Positions 45,828-54,275 of a stretch of 64,000 nt of DNA are shown piece after piece. This DNA comes from JBGPGW01 sp046349515 (GTDB lineage Bacteria; Pseudomonadota; Alphaproteobacteria; CADEGL01). The stretch lies in the NCBI GenBank assembly GCA_046349515.1, contig JAXMCE010000008.1, positions 105,082-169,081 on the forward strand, read 5' to 3'. A program made the position numbers and the translations under genes. The notes below the pieces were generated by a model, which searched no databases, was not told the origin of the DNA, and was given only the letters and a program-made list of their open reading frames with translations. The number at the start of each line of letters is the position of its first letter. The stretch's first letter is position 1.

Positions 45828-47228
45828 TTAGCGGCGCGGGGGTGGGCCCAGGCGCTCCCGCGCCGTGCCCAGCGCATGCTCGAGCGCCGCGCCGATCTCG
45901 AGGAGGCGCTCCTCGCCCCCGCTTCGCGCGACGATCTGCAAGCCGACAGGCATCCCCTCGGCATCGAGACCGACCGGCACGGTCAACGCGCAGAGACCGA
46001 GGATGCTCACGGGATAGGTGAGGCGCGAGCTCTTGGCGCTGGCGCGCACCCCCTCCTCGACATTGAAGAGTCTGTCGTCGATCACGGGCGGGGTCAGCGG
46101 CGTCGTCGGGAGCACGAGCGCGTCGATTCCGGCAAGGCGCGCTTCCGCCGCCGCGTTCATTCCCGCCATGGCCGCGCGTTGGCGGATGTAGTCGACGGCC
46201 GAGGCCTCGCCGCTGACGCGGCGCTTCGCGACCGGGTTGAGCGACGCCCACCACTCGGGCAGCTCGTCGTCGAGGAACTGCTGGAACTCCGCGCGGATGA
46301 TGCAGGCCTTGGTCGAGAACCGGTAACCCTCCTCGAAGTCCGGAAAGTCGACGGTGACGAGGCTGGCACCCTTCCGTTCGGCGTCGCGGAGCGCGCGGCG
46401 GCAGGCCTCGCCGATTCCGGGATCGAGGTCGTCCCACATGAAGCGCTCGTCGATCCCAAGCCGCACGCCCGAGAGCCGAGCCCCGGCAAGACGATCGGCA
46501 AAGCGCTCGGCATCGAGACACGCGGGATCGAGCGCCGCGAAGGCGTAGCCCGCATCGGCGACGGTGCGCGCAAGCACGCCCGGCGTATCGAGCGTCGTCG
46601 CGAGCGGCACGATGCCGCCGGTGCTCCACCGCCCCTTCGTGATCTTCAAGCCCACAGTGCCCGTGAAGCTCGCGGGCAGGCGCACCGAGCCGCCGGTGTC
46701 CGTGCCCATGGCGATGACGGCCGAGCCTTCGCCGAGCGTGACGCCCGCGCCCGAGGACGAGCCGCCGGGGCTCCGGTGCTCGCCGCGGCTCCACGGATTG
46801 CGCGGCGTGCCCCAGTGGATGTTGACGCCCGTGCCGCCCAAGGCGAATTCGGTCGTGTGCGCCTTGCCGGAGACGATGGCGAGCTGCCGCCGGAGCGCCG
46901 CGACGACCGGCCCCTCGCGGTCCCACTTCTCGGGCAGGCGCGTGGGCGAGCCCGCGAAGGTCGGATAAGACGTGGCGCCGAAGAGATCCTTGAGCGAGAC
47001 AGGCAGGCCGTGGAGCGGACCCGCGGCACCGCCGCTCTTCAACGCCGCGTCCGCGGCCTTGGCCGCGCGACGGATGAGCGTCGCGTCCCAGGTCCTGTAG
47101 GCGTTGAACCGGGCGCCGAGACGCGCGTGGTTGTCGATCGCCTCCTCGGCGAGCGTTGCCGCCGTGACTTTCCCCTCGCGCAGCATGCGCGCGAGCGTGG
47201 CCACCGATTTTGAGAGTTGTTGCACCAT
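45828..47228 (-). CDS. Amidase signature-family hydrolase
   Basis: 466 residues. Full amidase signature: Lys80 in GLPVSLKDLFG, cis-Ser157 in SPGGSSSGAG and nucleophile Ser181 in GTDTGGSVRLPA. The closeness to the GatA/AtzF pattern and the aliphatic LFGATSYPTFAGS region do not fix the substrate. No gatB or gatC neighbour, so not the tRNA enzyme. It is 37 bases downstream of an acetoacetate decarboxylase gene on the same strand, together with SDR, kinase and aminotransferase genes, suggesting one catabolic cluster. Confidence 0.9.
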   Translation of the reverse strand: MVQQLSKSVATLARMLREGKVTAATLAEEAIDNHARLGARFNAYRTWDATLIRRAAKAADAALKSGGAAGPLHGLPVSLKDLFGATSYPTFAGSPTRLPEKWDREGPVVAALRRQLAIVSGKAHTTEFALGGTGVNIHWGTPRNPWSRGEHRSPGGSSSGAGVTLGEGSAVIAMGTDTGGSVRLPASFTGTVGLKITKGRWSTGGIVPLATTLDTPGVLARTVADAGYAFAALDPACLDAERFADRLAGARLSGVRLGIDERFMWDDLDPGIGEACRRALRDAERKGASLVTVDFPDFEEGYRFSTKACIIRAEFQQFLDDELPEWWASLNPVAKRRVSGEASAVDYIRQRAAMAGMNAAAEARLAGIDALVLPTTPLTPPVIDDRLFNVEEGVRASAKSSRLTYPVSILGLCALTVPVGLDAEGMPVGLQIVARSGGEERLLEIGAALEHALGTARERLGPPPRR

Positions 47229-47265
47229 GGGAAGAGCGGCCCCTATCGCGGATCGGGCGCGGCCC

Positions 47266-48033
47266 CTACTCCGCCGGAACTCGTTCGCGCGCGGCGAGAC
47301 GGTCCTCGTAGATCTTTCCGAAGTTCAAGTGGAAGTCCGCGACGATGAACTCACAGCCGATGACGCGGCTGACGCCCAACTCCATGAGCGGGTCCATGAT
47401 GGGCGAGCCGCCGAGGGTGAGCGTGCCCGTACCGGTCTTGCGCAGCGCGACCTTGGGCGAGCCGAGCTCGTTCCAGATGATCTGGTCGACATCGAAGCCC
47501 TCGCCGTCGGCGCGCGGAATGCGCTTCACCTGAAGGCGCGGATGCAAGGTCGGTTTCTCGAAGGACGAATCGCCCGGCGTGAAACTCGCATCGATGAGCG
47601 TCTGGCCCAAGCGCTCGACTGTCGCCGCGATGCGGCCGCTCCCCTCCTCGTCAAACGTCACGCGCGCAAGCTTCTTCGGATAGCCCCAGACTTCGCGGCC
47701 GCCGCAGAGCGCATCGTCGGTCGTGACATATTCATAGAGCACGTGACCGCCGACGAGAGACTTGTAGCGTGCCGGCACGACGACGCCCCCTTCGAGATAA
47801 GCGCGCGGCCCCATCTCGGGGTTCGCCAAATCATGGACCTCCGGGCAGTTCATGACGAAGACCTCGATGACGTTCGAGACCGTCTCGAAGTCCTGCGGCA
47901 GCGCCTTGCGGATGCCGGCGAGCGAAGCCTCGCAATAGAGGGAGAGCTTCCGGTAGCCCTTGTAGTGGCGCGGCGCCGGCTTGAAGAGCGGCGTGCGGTC
48001 CGGGAGCGTGAAGGGACGATGGAGCTTGGCCAT
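47266..48033 (-). CDS. Acetoacetate decarboxylase-family protein
   Basis: 255 residues. The Schiff-base lysine pair is in REVWGYPKKLA (Lys120-Lys121), as in clostridial Adc (Lys115-Lys116), and the family's Glu is likely in RAYLEGG (Glu81). True Adc decarboxylates acetoacetate to acetone; many homologues (Adc-like) act as decarboxylases or hydratases on other beta-keto or conjugated acids. In the catabolic cluster with an amidase and SDR the acid substrate may be a pathway intermediate. Decarboxylase activity is probable but not proven. Confidence 0.88.
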   Translation of the reverse strand: MAKLHRPFTLPDRTPLFKPAPRHYKGYRKLSLYCEASLAGIRKALPQDFETVSNVIEVFVMNCPEVHDLANPEMGPRAYLEGGVVVPARYKSLVGGHVLYEYVTTDDALCGGREVWGYPKKLARVTFDEEGSGRIAATVERLGQTLIDASFTPGDSSFEKPTLHPRLQVKRIPRADGEGFDVDQIIWNELGSPKVALRKTGTGTLTLGGSPIMDPLMELGVSRVIGCEFIVADFHLNFGKIYEDRLAARERVPAE

Positions 48034-48111
48034 GGCGCGCTCTCCTTACTCTTCAGGGATGACGGTGGCCGCCTAATGCTCGATTGAACCACGATCGAGC
48101 GCCGCCGTCGA

Positions 48112-49104
48112 TCATCGCGGCGTCTCCGCGCGGGACAAATACGCTTCCGCGAGTTCGAGCGTTTGCTTCGTGAATGTGGTGCCCATGGCCTTGGCCGTCG
48201 GCGTCTCCGCGTGGGACGCGATCCAGGCGAGGATCAGGATGCGCCGCATCATGACCATGGTCGGGATCGCCGCCTCGTCCGTCGGCGAAAGCGGCGCGAT
48301 GTCGCGATAGCCGCGCACCCAGGACTCCATCAGCTCCGGCACCACGGGCTCGTGCTCGAGGAAGGTGATGGCCGCCGCGAAGTCGTAGACGAGCCAGCTG
48401 AAGCCGCAGTCGTCGAAGTCGATGACCGTCATGCGGTCGCCCTCGACGACGAGGTTCGCGAGCCTCAGATCCGCGTGGACGAGGCCGAAATGCTCAGGCC
48501 CCGTGCCGAGTGCGGCCGTCTCGCGCTCGATGCGGTCGGCCGTGCGCTGGAGGAGCGCGCGCCCTTGCGCATCGAGGCCGGGCCCTTCGCGCCAATCGCC
48601 CCAATAGGCGACGCGGCCGAGCGCCGCATCGAAATTCCACACCTTGCGCTGGAAGCCTGGCGGCAACGTCCAACCGCGCACCTGGCCGTGCATGCGCGCG
48701 GTGATGCGGCCCAACTCGCGGAACCATTCGGGCAGGTTGCCGTCGACCTTGGGCTCGTGGCCCGTGACGAAGTCGAAGCCGACCGCGACCCGCGCCTCGC
48801 CGTCGGTGCCGAGGTGCTGCAACAGCTCGCCGTCCCGGCCCCGGATGGGCTTCGGCGTCTCGACCGTGCCGCTCGCCCGCAGCGCCTCGATCCAGGCCAG
48901 CTCGGATTTGATCTCGTCGAGCGTGTGATAGCCGGGCCGGTGGACGCGCAAGATCATCCGCCGCCCGCCTTCGGAGAGAAGGTAGGTCGCATTCTCCGAT
49001 ATGTTGAGAAGTTCGACCCGCGAATCCGGACCGAAGTCCCAGCGCCCGCGCGCCTCGCCCACCAACCGTCCGAGGCGGGCGAGGAAGGCGTCGTTGTACA
49101 TCAT
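48112..49104 (-). CDS. APH-family small-molecule kinase (hydroxylysine/homoserine kinase-like)
   Basis: 330 residues. Aminoglycoside-phosphotransferase/choline-kinase fold: ATP-binding N-lobe with NISENATYLLSEGGRRMILRVHRPG (in part: NATYLL, ILRVHR), the catalytic loop HADLRLANL (from residue 210) and the Mg2+ motif VIDFDDCG (about 227-234). No antibiotic role is implied. Its ATG overlaps the stop of the downstream-encoded aminotransferase gene (ATGA), i.e. coupling with a phospho-lyase-type class III enzyme. This resembles hydroxylysine kinase/phospho-lyase pairs. Confidence 0.87.
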   Translation of the reverse strand: MMYNDAFLARLGRLVGEARGRWDFGPDSRVELLNISENATYLLSEGGRRMILRVHRPGYHTLDEIKSELAWIEALRASGTVETPKPIRGRDGELLQHLGTDGEARVAVGFDFVTGHEPKVDGNLPEWFRELGRITARMHGQVRGWTLPPGFQRKVWNFDAALGRVAYWGDWREGPGLDAQGRALLQRTADRIERETAALGTGPEHFGLVHADLRLANLVVEGDRMTVIDFDDCGFSWLVYDFAAAITFLEHEPVVPELMESWVRGYRDIAPLSPTDEAAIPTMVMMRRILILAWIASHAETPTAKAMGTTFTKQTLELAEAYLSRAETPR

Positions 49105-50420
49105 TGGGTCTTCAGCGCCTCCTCGGCGGCCGAGAGGAGTTGGTCGGCGTTCTTCTGATCAAAGCAGAGCGGCGGGCGGATCTTGAGCACGTTGCCCTGG
49201 GCGCCGGCGATGCCGATCAGGACGCCGCGCTGGCGCATGCCGGCGACGACCGAGGCCGCCATGTCGCCGGCGGGGCGTCCGTCGCGCGCGAGCTCGACGC
49301 CGAGATAAAGCCCCGCGCCGCGCACATCGGTGATCGCCGGGATCCGGCGCGCCATCGCGGCGAATCCGTCGCGGAGGTAGGTGCCGACCTTTCGCGCGTT
49401 CTCGATCAGGCCTTCGCGCGCGATCACTTCGAGCACGGCCAAGCCCGCGGCGGCGGCCACCGGATTGCCGCCGAAGGTGTTGAAGTATCCCGACTCGCGC
49501 GCGAAATCGCGCACGATCTCGGGCTTCGCGATGACGCCCGCGACCGGCATGCCGTTCCCCATGGGCTTGCCAAGCACGACCATGTCGGGCACGAGCCCGT
49601 GCCGGGCGAAGCCCCACATGCCGTCGCCCGTGCGCCCGAAGCCCGGCTGCACCTCGTCCGCGATGTAGCAACCGCCCGCCTTCCTCACGACGGCCGCCGT
49701 CTCAGAGAGCATGCCCGGCGGATCGACATAAACGCCGTCGCTCGAGAACACCGAGTCCGCGACGAAGGCCGCGAAGCCGATGCCGTGGCGGCGGAGATCG
49801 GCGATCGCCGCCTCGACCCGTCGCGCGAATTTCTGTCCCACATCGGGACCCTCGCGCCGGTCGGGCGGTGCGACGGTGCGCACGTCGACGCCGACCGCCA
49901 CGGCCGGTCCCGATGAGGGCGAGATCGCGGCCACCGCCGTCGTGTTGCCGTGATAGGCGTTGTCGGTCACGACGACGCCCGCTGCGCCCGTATGGCGCCG
50001 CGCGATGCGGAGCGAGAGATCGACGCTCTCGCTTCCCGTGCAAGTGAAGACGATCTGGCTCAAGCCCGGAGGGAAGGTCGCGAGCAGCGCCTCGGCATAG
50101 TCGGAGAGGACGTCGTAGAGGTAGCGCGTGTTGGTCGCGAGCTTCGCGGCCTGCCGGCCGATCGCGTTCGCGACATGGGGATGGCAATGCCCGACCGAGG
50201 GCACGTTGTTGTAGGCATCGAGATAGGCGCGCCCGTCATGGTCGTAGAGCCAGACGCCCGCCGCATGAGACAGATGCAAAGGCTCGTCATAGAAAAGAGG
50301 ACTCGCCTCCCCCAGCACCTTCAAGCGCCGGGAGAGCGCGCGCTTCAAGGGCGCGCGCAAGGCATCCTCGGCCGCATCGCGGAACGCGTTCAAGGACAGG
50401 ATGTTCCGGGTTTCAGTCAT
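49101..50420 (-). CDS. Class III PLP enzyme, AGXT2L-type aminotransferase/phospho-lyase
   Basis: 439 residues. The NVPSVGHCHPHVANAI and CTGSESVDLSLRIAR segments and the Lys loop VLGKPMGNGMPVAG (Lys near 284) resemble AGXT2L1/2 enzymes, i.e. ethanolamine-phosphate or 5-phosphohydroxylysine phospho-lyases, rather than ordinary omega-transaminases. ADEVQPGFGRTG carries the Asp of the PLP pyridine. Such enzymes eliminate phosphate from a phosphorylated amino alcohol. The coupled upstream partner gene is an APH-type kinase, which would make the substrate. Exact substrate unproven. Confidence 0.87.
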   Translation of the reverse strand: MTETRNILSLNAFRDAAEDALRAPLKRALSRRLKVLGEASPLFYDEPLHLSHAAGVWLYDHDGRAYLDAYNNVPSVGHCHPHVANAIGRQAAKLATNTRYLYDVLSDYAEALLATFPPGLSQIVFTCTGSESVDLSLRIARRHTGAAGVVVTDNAYHGNTTAVAAISPSSGPAVAVGVDVRTVAPPDRREGPDVGQKFARRVEAAIADLRRHGIGFAAFVADSVFSSDGVYVDPPGMLSETAAVVRKAGGCYIADEVQPGFGRTGDGMWGFARHGLVPDMVVLGKPMGNGMPVAGVIAKPEIVRDFARESGYFNTFGGNPVAAAAGLAVLEVIAREGLIENARKVGTYLRDGFAAMARRIPAITDVRGAGLYLGVELARDGRPAGDMAASVVAGMRQRGVLIGIAGAQGNVLKIRPPLCFDQKNADQLLSAAEEALKTQ

Positions 50421-50451
50421 GGGACGCTCGGTGCGCTCATGGCGAATATGG

Positions 50452-50525
50452 CGACCCCGGCAGGATTCGAACCTGCGACCACCGGCTTAGAAGGCCGGTG
50501 CTCTATCCAGCTGAGCTACGGGGTC
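50452..50525 (-). tRNA. tRNA-Arg (TCT)
   Basis: 74-base cloverleaf on the minus strand: acceptor GACCCCG / CGGGGTC with discriminator G, D-arm GCTCAGCTGGATAGAGC, anticodon arm CCGGC-CTTCTAA-GCCGG with anticodon TCT, and T-arm GCAGG-TTCGAAT-CCTGC. CCA is not encoded. It reads AGA and, by wobble, AGG. Lies between the class III aminotransferase gene and the NDUFS4 homologue. Confidence 0.95.
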
Positions 50526-50571
50526 GACCGGTCGCTCGACGGTGTTTCAAGTCTAGCACGCACGACCGCGC

Positions 50572-50865
50572 TCAGCGGACCTGTTTCCAGGCGAAGTTGT
50601 CGGCGTACGCCTTCGGCTTCACCGCGCGCGCATGCGGCTCCTGCACCGTGTAGGGGATGGCATTCCGTTCGGCGTAGGCGATGGCCTCCTCGCGCGTGTC
50701 GAAGGCGAGCCGCAGTTGCTGGCGCGTGTCGCCCGAGCTCGTCCAGCCCATGAGCGGGTCGCGGCGCTTCGCCTCCCTCGGCTCGAACTCGAGGATCCAT
50801 TGGTGCGTCTTGGCGCGCCCCGACTGCATGGCGGTCTTCGACGGCTGATAGATTCGTGCGGTCAT
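50572..50865 (-). CDS. NDUFS4-type complex I accessory subunit
   Basis: 97 residues from the ATG at 50865. Recognised from the ETC_C1_NDUFS4 pattern: RIYQPSKTAMQSGRAKTHQW, DPLMGWTSSGDT, LAFDTREEAIAYAERNAI and YADNFAWKQVR. In alphaproteobacteria this protein is an accessory subunit of the peripheral arm of NADH:quinone oxidoreductase, homologous to mitochondrial NDUFS4. It is encoded apart from the nuo operon, squeezed between two tRNA genes on the same strand. The C-terminus is the expected short basic tail. Confidence 0.92.
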   Translation of the reverse strand: MTARIYQPSKTAMQSGRAKTHQWILEFEPREAKRRDPLMGWTSSGDTRQQLRLAFDTREEAIAYAERNAIPYTVQEPHARAVKPKAYADNFAWKQVR

Positions 50866-50905
50866 CTGTCGTGCCTCGTTGAGGCCGCGCATTCGGCCCC
50901 GAAAC

Positions 50906-50982
<77 letters not shown>

Positions 50983-51197
50983 AGCCGTGGGCAGGGGGAT
51001 ACACGATGGCGCCAGGTGCCGCAAGGCGGAGCGCTTGCAAGGTGCCCACGGAACAGCCCCTTTCCCGCGCTTGCCGGCGCGGGGCGCCATCCTATGTTCG
51101 AGTGGAGGAGCGCGCTGGCCGCCGGGGAAGCGGCATTTCCCTTTGGACACGGGCGCCGTTCCGTCATCATGCGCCTCCCCTGCCAAGGAGCTCCCCC

Positions 51198-51863
51198 GTG
51201 GCCAGCCGGACCTTGAGCCTCACCGACCAGTTGAGCGACTACGTCTTCTCTGTCTCCGTCCGCGACACGCCGATCCTGAAGCGCCTGCGCGAGGAGACAG
51301 CGAGCTATCCCATGGGCCTCATGCAGATCTCGCCCGAGCAGGGCCAGTTCATGGCGCTCCTCGTCGAGATGCTGGGGGCGAAGCGCACGCTCGAGATCGG
51401 CACCTTCACGGGCTACAGCGCGCTCGTCGTCGCGGCGGCGCTGCCGAAAGACGGGCGCGTCATCACCTGCGACATCGACGAGAAGGCGACCTCCATCGCC
51501 AAGCGCTACTGGGCGGAGGCGGGCGTCGCGCCGAAGATCGACCTTCGCCTCGGGCCCGCCGTCGCGACGCTCGATCAGCTCATCAAGGCCGGCGAAGCGG
51601 GCCGCTTCGACTTCGCCTTCATCGACGCCGACAAGAAGGAGTACGCCGACTATTTCGAACGCGTGCTCACGCTCCTGCGCCCCGGCGGCGTCGCCGCCAT
51701 CGACAACGTGCTGTGGAGCGGCAAGGTCGCGGACCCGTCCGTGACCGACCCGGACACCACGGCCATCCGCGCCTTCAACAAGCGCCTGGCCTCGGATTCG
51801 CGGGTGAATGTGAGTCTCGTTCCCATCGGCGACGGCCTGACGCTCGCCCGGAAACACGGCTAA
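51198..51863 (+). CDS. Class I SAM-dependent O-methyltransferase (CCoAOMT-like)
   Basis: 221 residues from GTG 51198, with AAGGAG seven bases upstream; longer frames run into the tRNA region and were rejected. The SAM site is TLEIGTFTGYSAL, and the family-typical metal/substrate motif FDFAFIDADKKEYADYFE is present in part (FIDADKKEY), followed by GGVAAIDNVLWSGKVADP. Methylates hydroxyl groups of catechol- or phenylpropanoid-like compounds, usually with Mg2+; substrate unknown. It starts shortly after tRNA-Pro on the opposite strand. Confidence 0.9.
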   Translation: MASRTLSLTDQLSDYVFSVSVRDTPILKRLREETASYPMGLMQISPEQGQFMALLVEMLGAKRTLEIGTFTGYSALVVAAALPKDGRVITCDIDEKATSIAKRYWAEAGVAPKIDLRLGPAVATLDQLIKAGEAGRFDFAFIDADKKEYADYFERVLTLLRPGGVAAIDNVLWSGKVADPSVTDPDTTAIRAFNKRLASDSRVNVSLVPIGDGLTLARKHG

Positions 51864-52090
51864 CGCCCGACACATCCCTCGACCGGGTGTGACGCCCGCC
51901 ACTGACGGCACGAGAACGCGGGCCTAGCTTCCCCTTCCACCCGCCTTGCCACCGGAAAACCGGCCGTTTCCGCGGCCGAGGCGCCTCGTTAATCGCGCCT
52001 TAAGCCCCTTTTTAAATCGCCATTAACGACAGAGGCGTAGCGTGGGAGCCGGTTCCATGTAGGAACCGCGATGGAACAAAGGAGATCGTC

Positions 52091-52393
52091 ATGTACAGGA
52101 AGTACGGAGTTCTCGCACTCATCGGCGGAGCGCTTCTCGCTTCGCCCGCGTCGGCCCAACAGCTCCAGTGCTCGCAACGCGCGCTCGTGCTGACCACGCT
52201 TTCGGACAAGTATGCCGAGAAGCCGGTCGCCATGGGTCTCGCGAGCAATGGCGGCGTCCTCGAAGTGCTCTCGAACAACGAGGGCGGCACCTGGACCATC
52301 ATCGTGACCATGCCCAACGGCTTGTCCTGCATGGTGGCGGCCGGCGAGAATTGGGAGCAGGTCCAGCAAAAGGCGCTCGGCCCCAGCTTCTAA
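52091..52393 (+). CDS. Small secreted protein of unknown function
   Basis: 100 residues with a signal peptide (MYRKYGVLALIGGALLASPASA). The mature part has the pattern SDKYAEKPVAMGLASNGGVLEVL and GGTWTIIVTMPNGLSCMVAAGENW, shown in part, which I recall from many alphaproteobacterial hypothetical proteins but cannot name. Two Cys (in QLQCSQ and LSCMV) may pair in the periplasm. A 7-bp stem-loop (CGGTTCC-ATGTA-GGAACCG, 52050-52068) sits about eight bases before the AAAGGAG site. Confidence 0.75.
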   Translation: MYRKYGVLALIGGALLASPASAQQLQCSQRALVLTTLSDKYAEKPVAMGLASNGGVLEVLSNNEGGTWTIIVTMPNGLSCMVAAGENWEQVQQKALGPSF

Positions 52394-52429
52394 TCGGGAT
52401 CGCGAAAGACCGACCCCCGACCGGCGCGC

Positions 52430-52924
52430 TCAGCGCGCGGCCTTGAACATGCCGTGACGGACGCGGTCGCCCGGCTTGATGCCGAGACGGTCCGCGGCAC
52501 CCGCGTTGAGCTCGAGCACGCCCAGAACCGGCTCGCCCGACGAGATGACGGCGAGCGACAACGGAACGGTCCGCTTGCCGATCCGCGCGATGGTGCCGTC
52601 CTTGCGGATGAACACCATGTCGAGCGGGATGAGCGTGTTCCGCATCCACATGCTGACTTCGGTCGTCGTGCCGAAGTCGAAGAGCATGCCCTCGTCCGCG
52701 CCGAGACTCGCGCGGCACATGAGGCCGCGCCCGCGCTCGGTCTCCGTCGTCGCGACCTCGATCTGAATCGTCTTGGGTCCGCCCGCGGTCTCGATGGTGA
52801 GACTCGAGCGCGGGAACGCGATGGGCGCCAGGCCGTCGCACTCGGACGCGCCGGCGCAGCCGGGAACGCTCGCCGCGACCGCCACCGCGATCGCAAGTCC
52901 ACGAAGTTGTCGCCCGAACGTCAT
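52430..52924 (-). CDS. DUF192-family secreted protein
   Basis: 164 residues from ATG 52924. N-terminus hydrophobic with a possible lipobox (VAASVPGC, Cys about residue 23), so perhaps a lipoprotein. DUF192 core: VEVATTETERGRGLMCRASL, GMLFDFGTTTEVSMWMRNTLIPLDMVFI (parts shown) and VLELNAGAADRLGIKPGD. No enzymatic role is established for the family. Convergent with the small secreted-protein gene, 36 bases apart, and divergent from the MDR gene. Confidence 0.85.
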   Translation of the reverse strand: MTFGRQLRGLAIAVAVAASVPGCAGASECDGLAPIAFPRSSLTIETAGGPKTIQIEVATTETERGRGLMCRASLGADEGMLFDFGTTTEVSMWMRNTLIPLDMVFIRKDGTIARIGKRTVPLSLAVISSGEPVLGVLELNAGAADRLGIKPGDRVRHGMFKAAR

Positions 52925-53034
52925 CGCGCCGCACCCTAGTCGTCGCACCCAGCGGGATCAACCTCGACGACTCTGGCCCTTCCACCCTCGATGCGCGCAT
53001 CTATGATGGGGGCACCAAGAGGGGGAGAGCCACC

Positions 53035-54111
53035 ATGAAAGCAGCCTTGTTCCACGGCGACCGGCCGTCTCTCAGTATCGAGAACACCGCCGACCCGGCG
53101 CTCCTTCCCGGCTCCGCCGTGGTCGAGGTGGAGGCGTGCTTCGTCTCGGCCTCGGTCGCGAAGACTCTCGATGCGCCGGGCGGGCGCATGCTGCCGCCCT
53201 TCCCCTTCGCGCCCGGGATGGACACGGTCGGACGAGTCGTCGCGGTCGCTGACGACGTGGCGGGCCTCAAGGTCGGCGACCGCGTCTATTGCGACCATTG
53301 GTACCAAAGCCCCACCGCGCCCGCCCTGCCCGACCACTGCTTCCTTGGCGCCTTCGGCATGGGGCCGGGTGCGAAGCGCCACTTGGAGCGCTGGCGCCAC
53401 GGCGGCTTTGCCGAGCGGATGATGCTGCCGGCCGAGTGCATGACACCGCTCGGCGAGGCCGCGAAGCGGGCGACGGCGGCCCAGCTCTGCCGGCTCGGCT
53501 GGCTTGGCACGGCCTACGGCGCCTTCGTCAAGGCAAGGCTGAAGCCGGGCGACACGGTCGCGGTCGTCGGCGCCTCGGGCATGGTCGGCTCCTCGGGCGT
53601 GCTCATCGCGCTCGCCATGGGAGCCACGCGGATCGTGGCGCTGGGGCGCAACCGCGAGCGGCTCGACGCGGTCGCGCGGCTCGATCCGCGCATCGTGGCG
53701 GTTGCCCCCTCGGCCAAGGGCTTTGAGGCCGACGCCATTCGGGAAGCGACCGGGGGGCAGGGTGCCGACGTCGTGCTCGACGCGGTCGGCACCGGCGCCT
53801 CGCCCGAGGCGAGTCTCGCGGCGATCGGCGCGCTTGCCTTCGGCGGGCGCTCTGTCCTCGTGGGCGCGGCACTTTCAGGCGCGCTCACGCTCGACTACAC
53901 GCGCATCATGTATAACGAGAACACGGTGCAGGGCTCTCTGTGGTTCCCGCGCCGCGCGGCCGCGGAGATGATCGCCATGATCGCCGCGGGCACGCTCGAT
54001 CTCTCGTCCATCAAGCCCGAGACCGTCGACCTTGCGCACGCGAACGAGGGCGTGCGCGCGGCGGCGCGCGACAGCATGGGTCTCAGGCACTGGGCTCTCA
54101 CGCCCCGCTGA
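53035..54111 (+). CDS. MDR-superfamily alcohol dehydrogenase-like protein, no zinc site
   Basis: 358 residues. N-terminal GroES-like domain (PFPFAPGMDTVGRVVAVADDVAGLKVGDRVY in pieces: PGMDTVGRV, LKVGDRV) then a Rossmann domain with VAVVGASGMVGSSG. Cys/His zinc ligands of true alcohol dehydrogenases are not evident: the expected catalytic Cys region reads FVSASVAK. It may be a quinone-oxidoreductase-type NADPH enzyme or an alkene/enoyl reductase; substrate unknown. A TPP riboswitch follows, so it is outside the thiamine operon. Confidence 0.83.
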   Translation: MKAALFHGDRPSLSIENTADPALLPGSAVVEVEACFVSASVAKTLDAPGGRMLPPFPFAPGMDTVGRVVAVADDVAGLKVGDRVYCDHWYQSPTAPALPDHCFLGAFGMGPGAKRHLERWRHGGFAERMMLPAECMTPLGEAAKRATAAQLCRLGWLGTAYGAFVKARLKPGDTVAVVGASGMVGSSGVLIALAMGATRIVALGRNRERLDAVARLDPRIVAVAPSAKGFEADAIREATGGQGADVVLDAVGTGASPEASLAAIGALAFGGRSVLVGAALSGALTLDYTRIMYNENTVQGSLWFPRRAAAEMIAMIAAGTLDLSSIKPETVDLAHANEGVRAAARDSMGLRHWALTPR

Positions 54112-54180
54112 TCGCCAGGCCGCGACACCATGGCCACGCTTGCCGAGGACGAAGGGCCGAGCGCATAATCGCCCGAACCA

Positions 54181-54270
54181 CACTCGGGGGAGCCCGCAAG
54201 GGCTGAGAGGTCTCGCAATCGAGACGACCCCAGGAACCTGAACCGGATCATGCCGGCGGAGGGAAGAGTG
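54181..54270 (+). promoter_or_regulatory. TPP riboswitch (THI element)
   Basis: A complete thi-box: closing stem CACTC (54181-54185) with GAGTG (54266-54270), core GGGCTGAGA, then GACCC, ACCTGA and the pyrophosphate half GGATCATGCCGGCGGAGGGA. The Shine-Dalgarno (GGAGGG or AAGAG) lies inside its 3' end, and the ATG of thiZ follows after 5 bases. TPP binding should therefore block translation of the operon. Confidence 0.95.
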
Positions 54271-54275
54271 AATCC

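Noticed and set aside
48112..49104. Aminoglycoside resistance kinase
   Set aside because: The APH fold is shared by many metabolite kinases; coupling to a phospho-lyase-like enzyme points to catabolism rather than antibiotic resistance.
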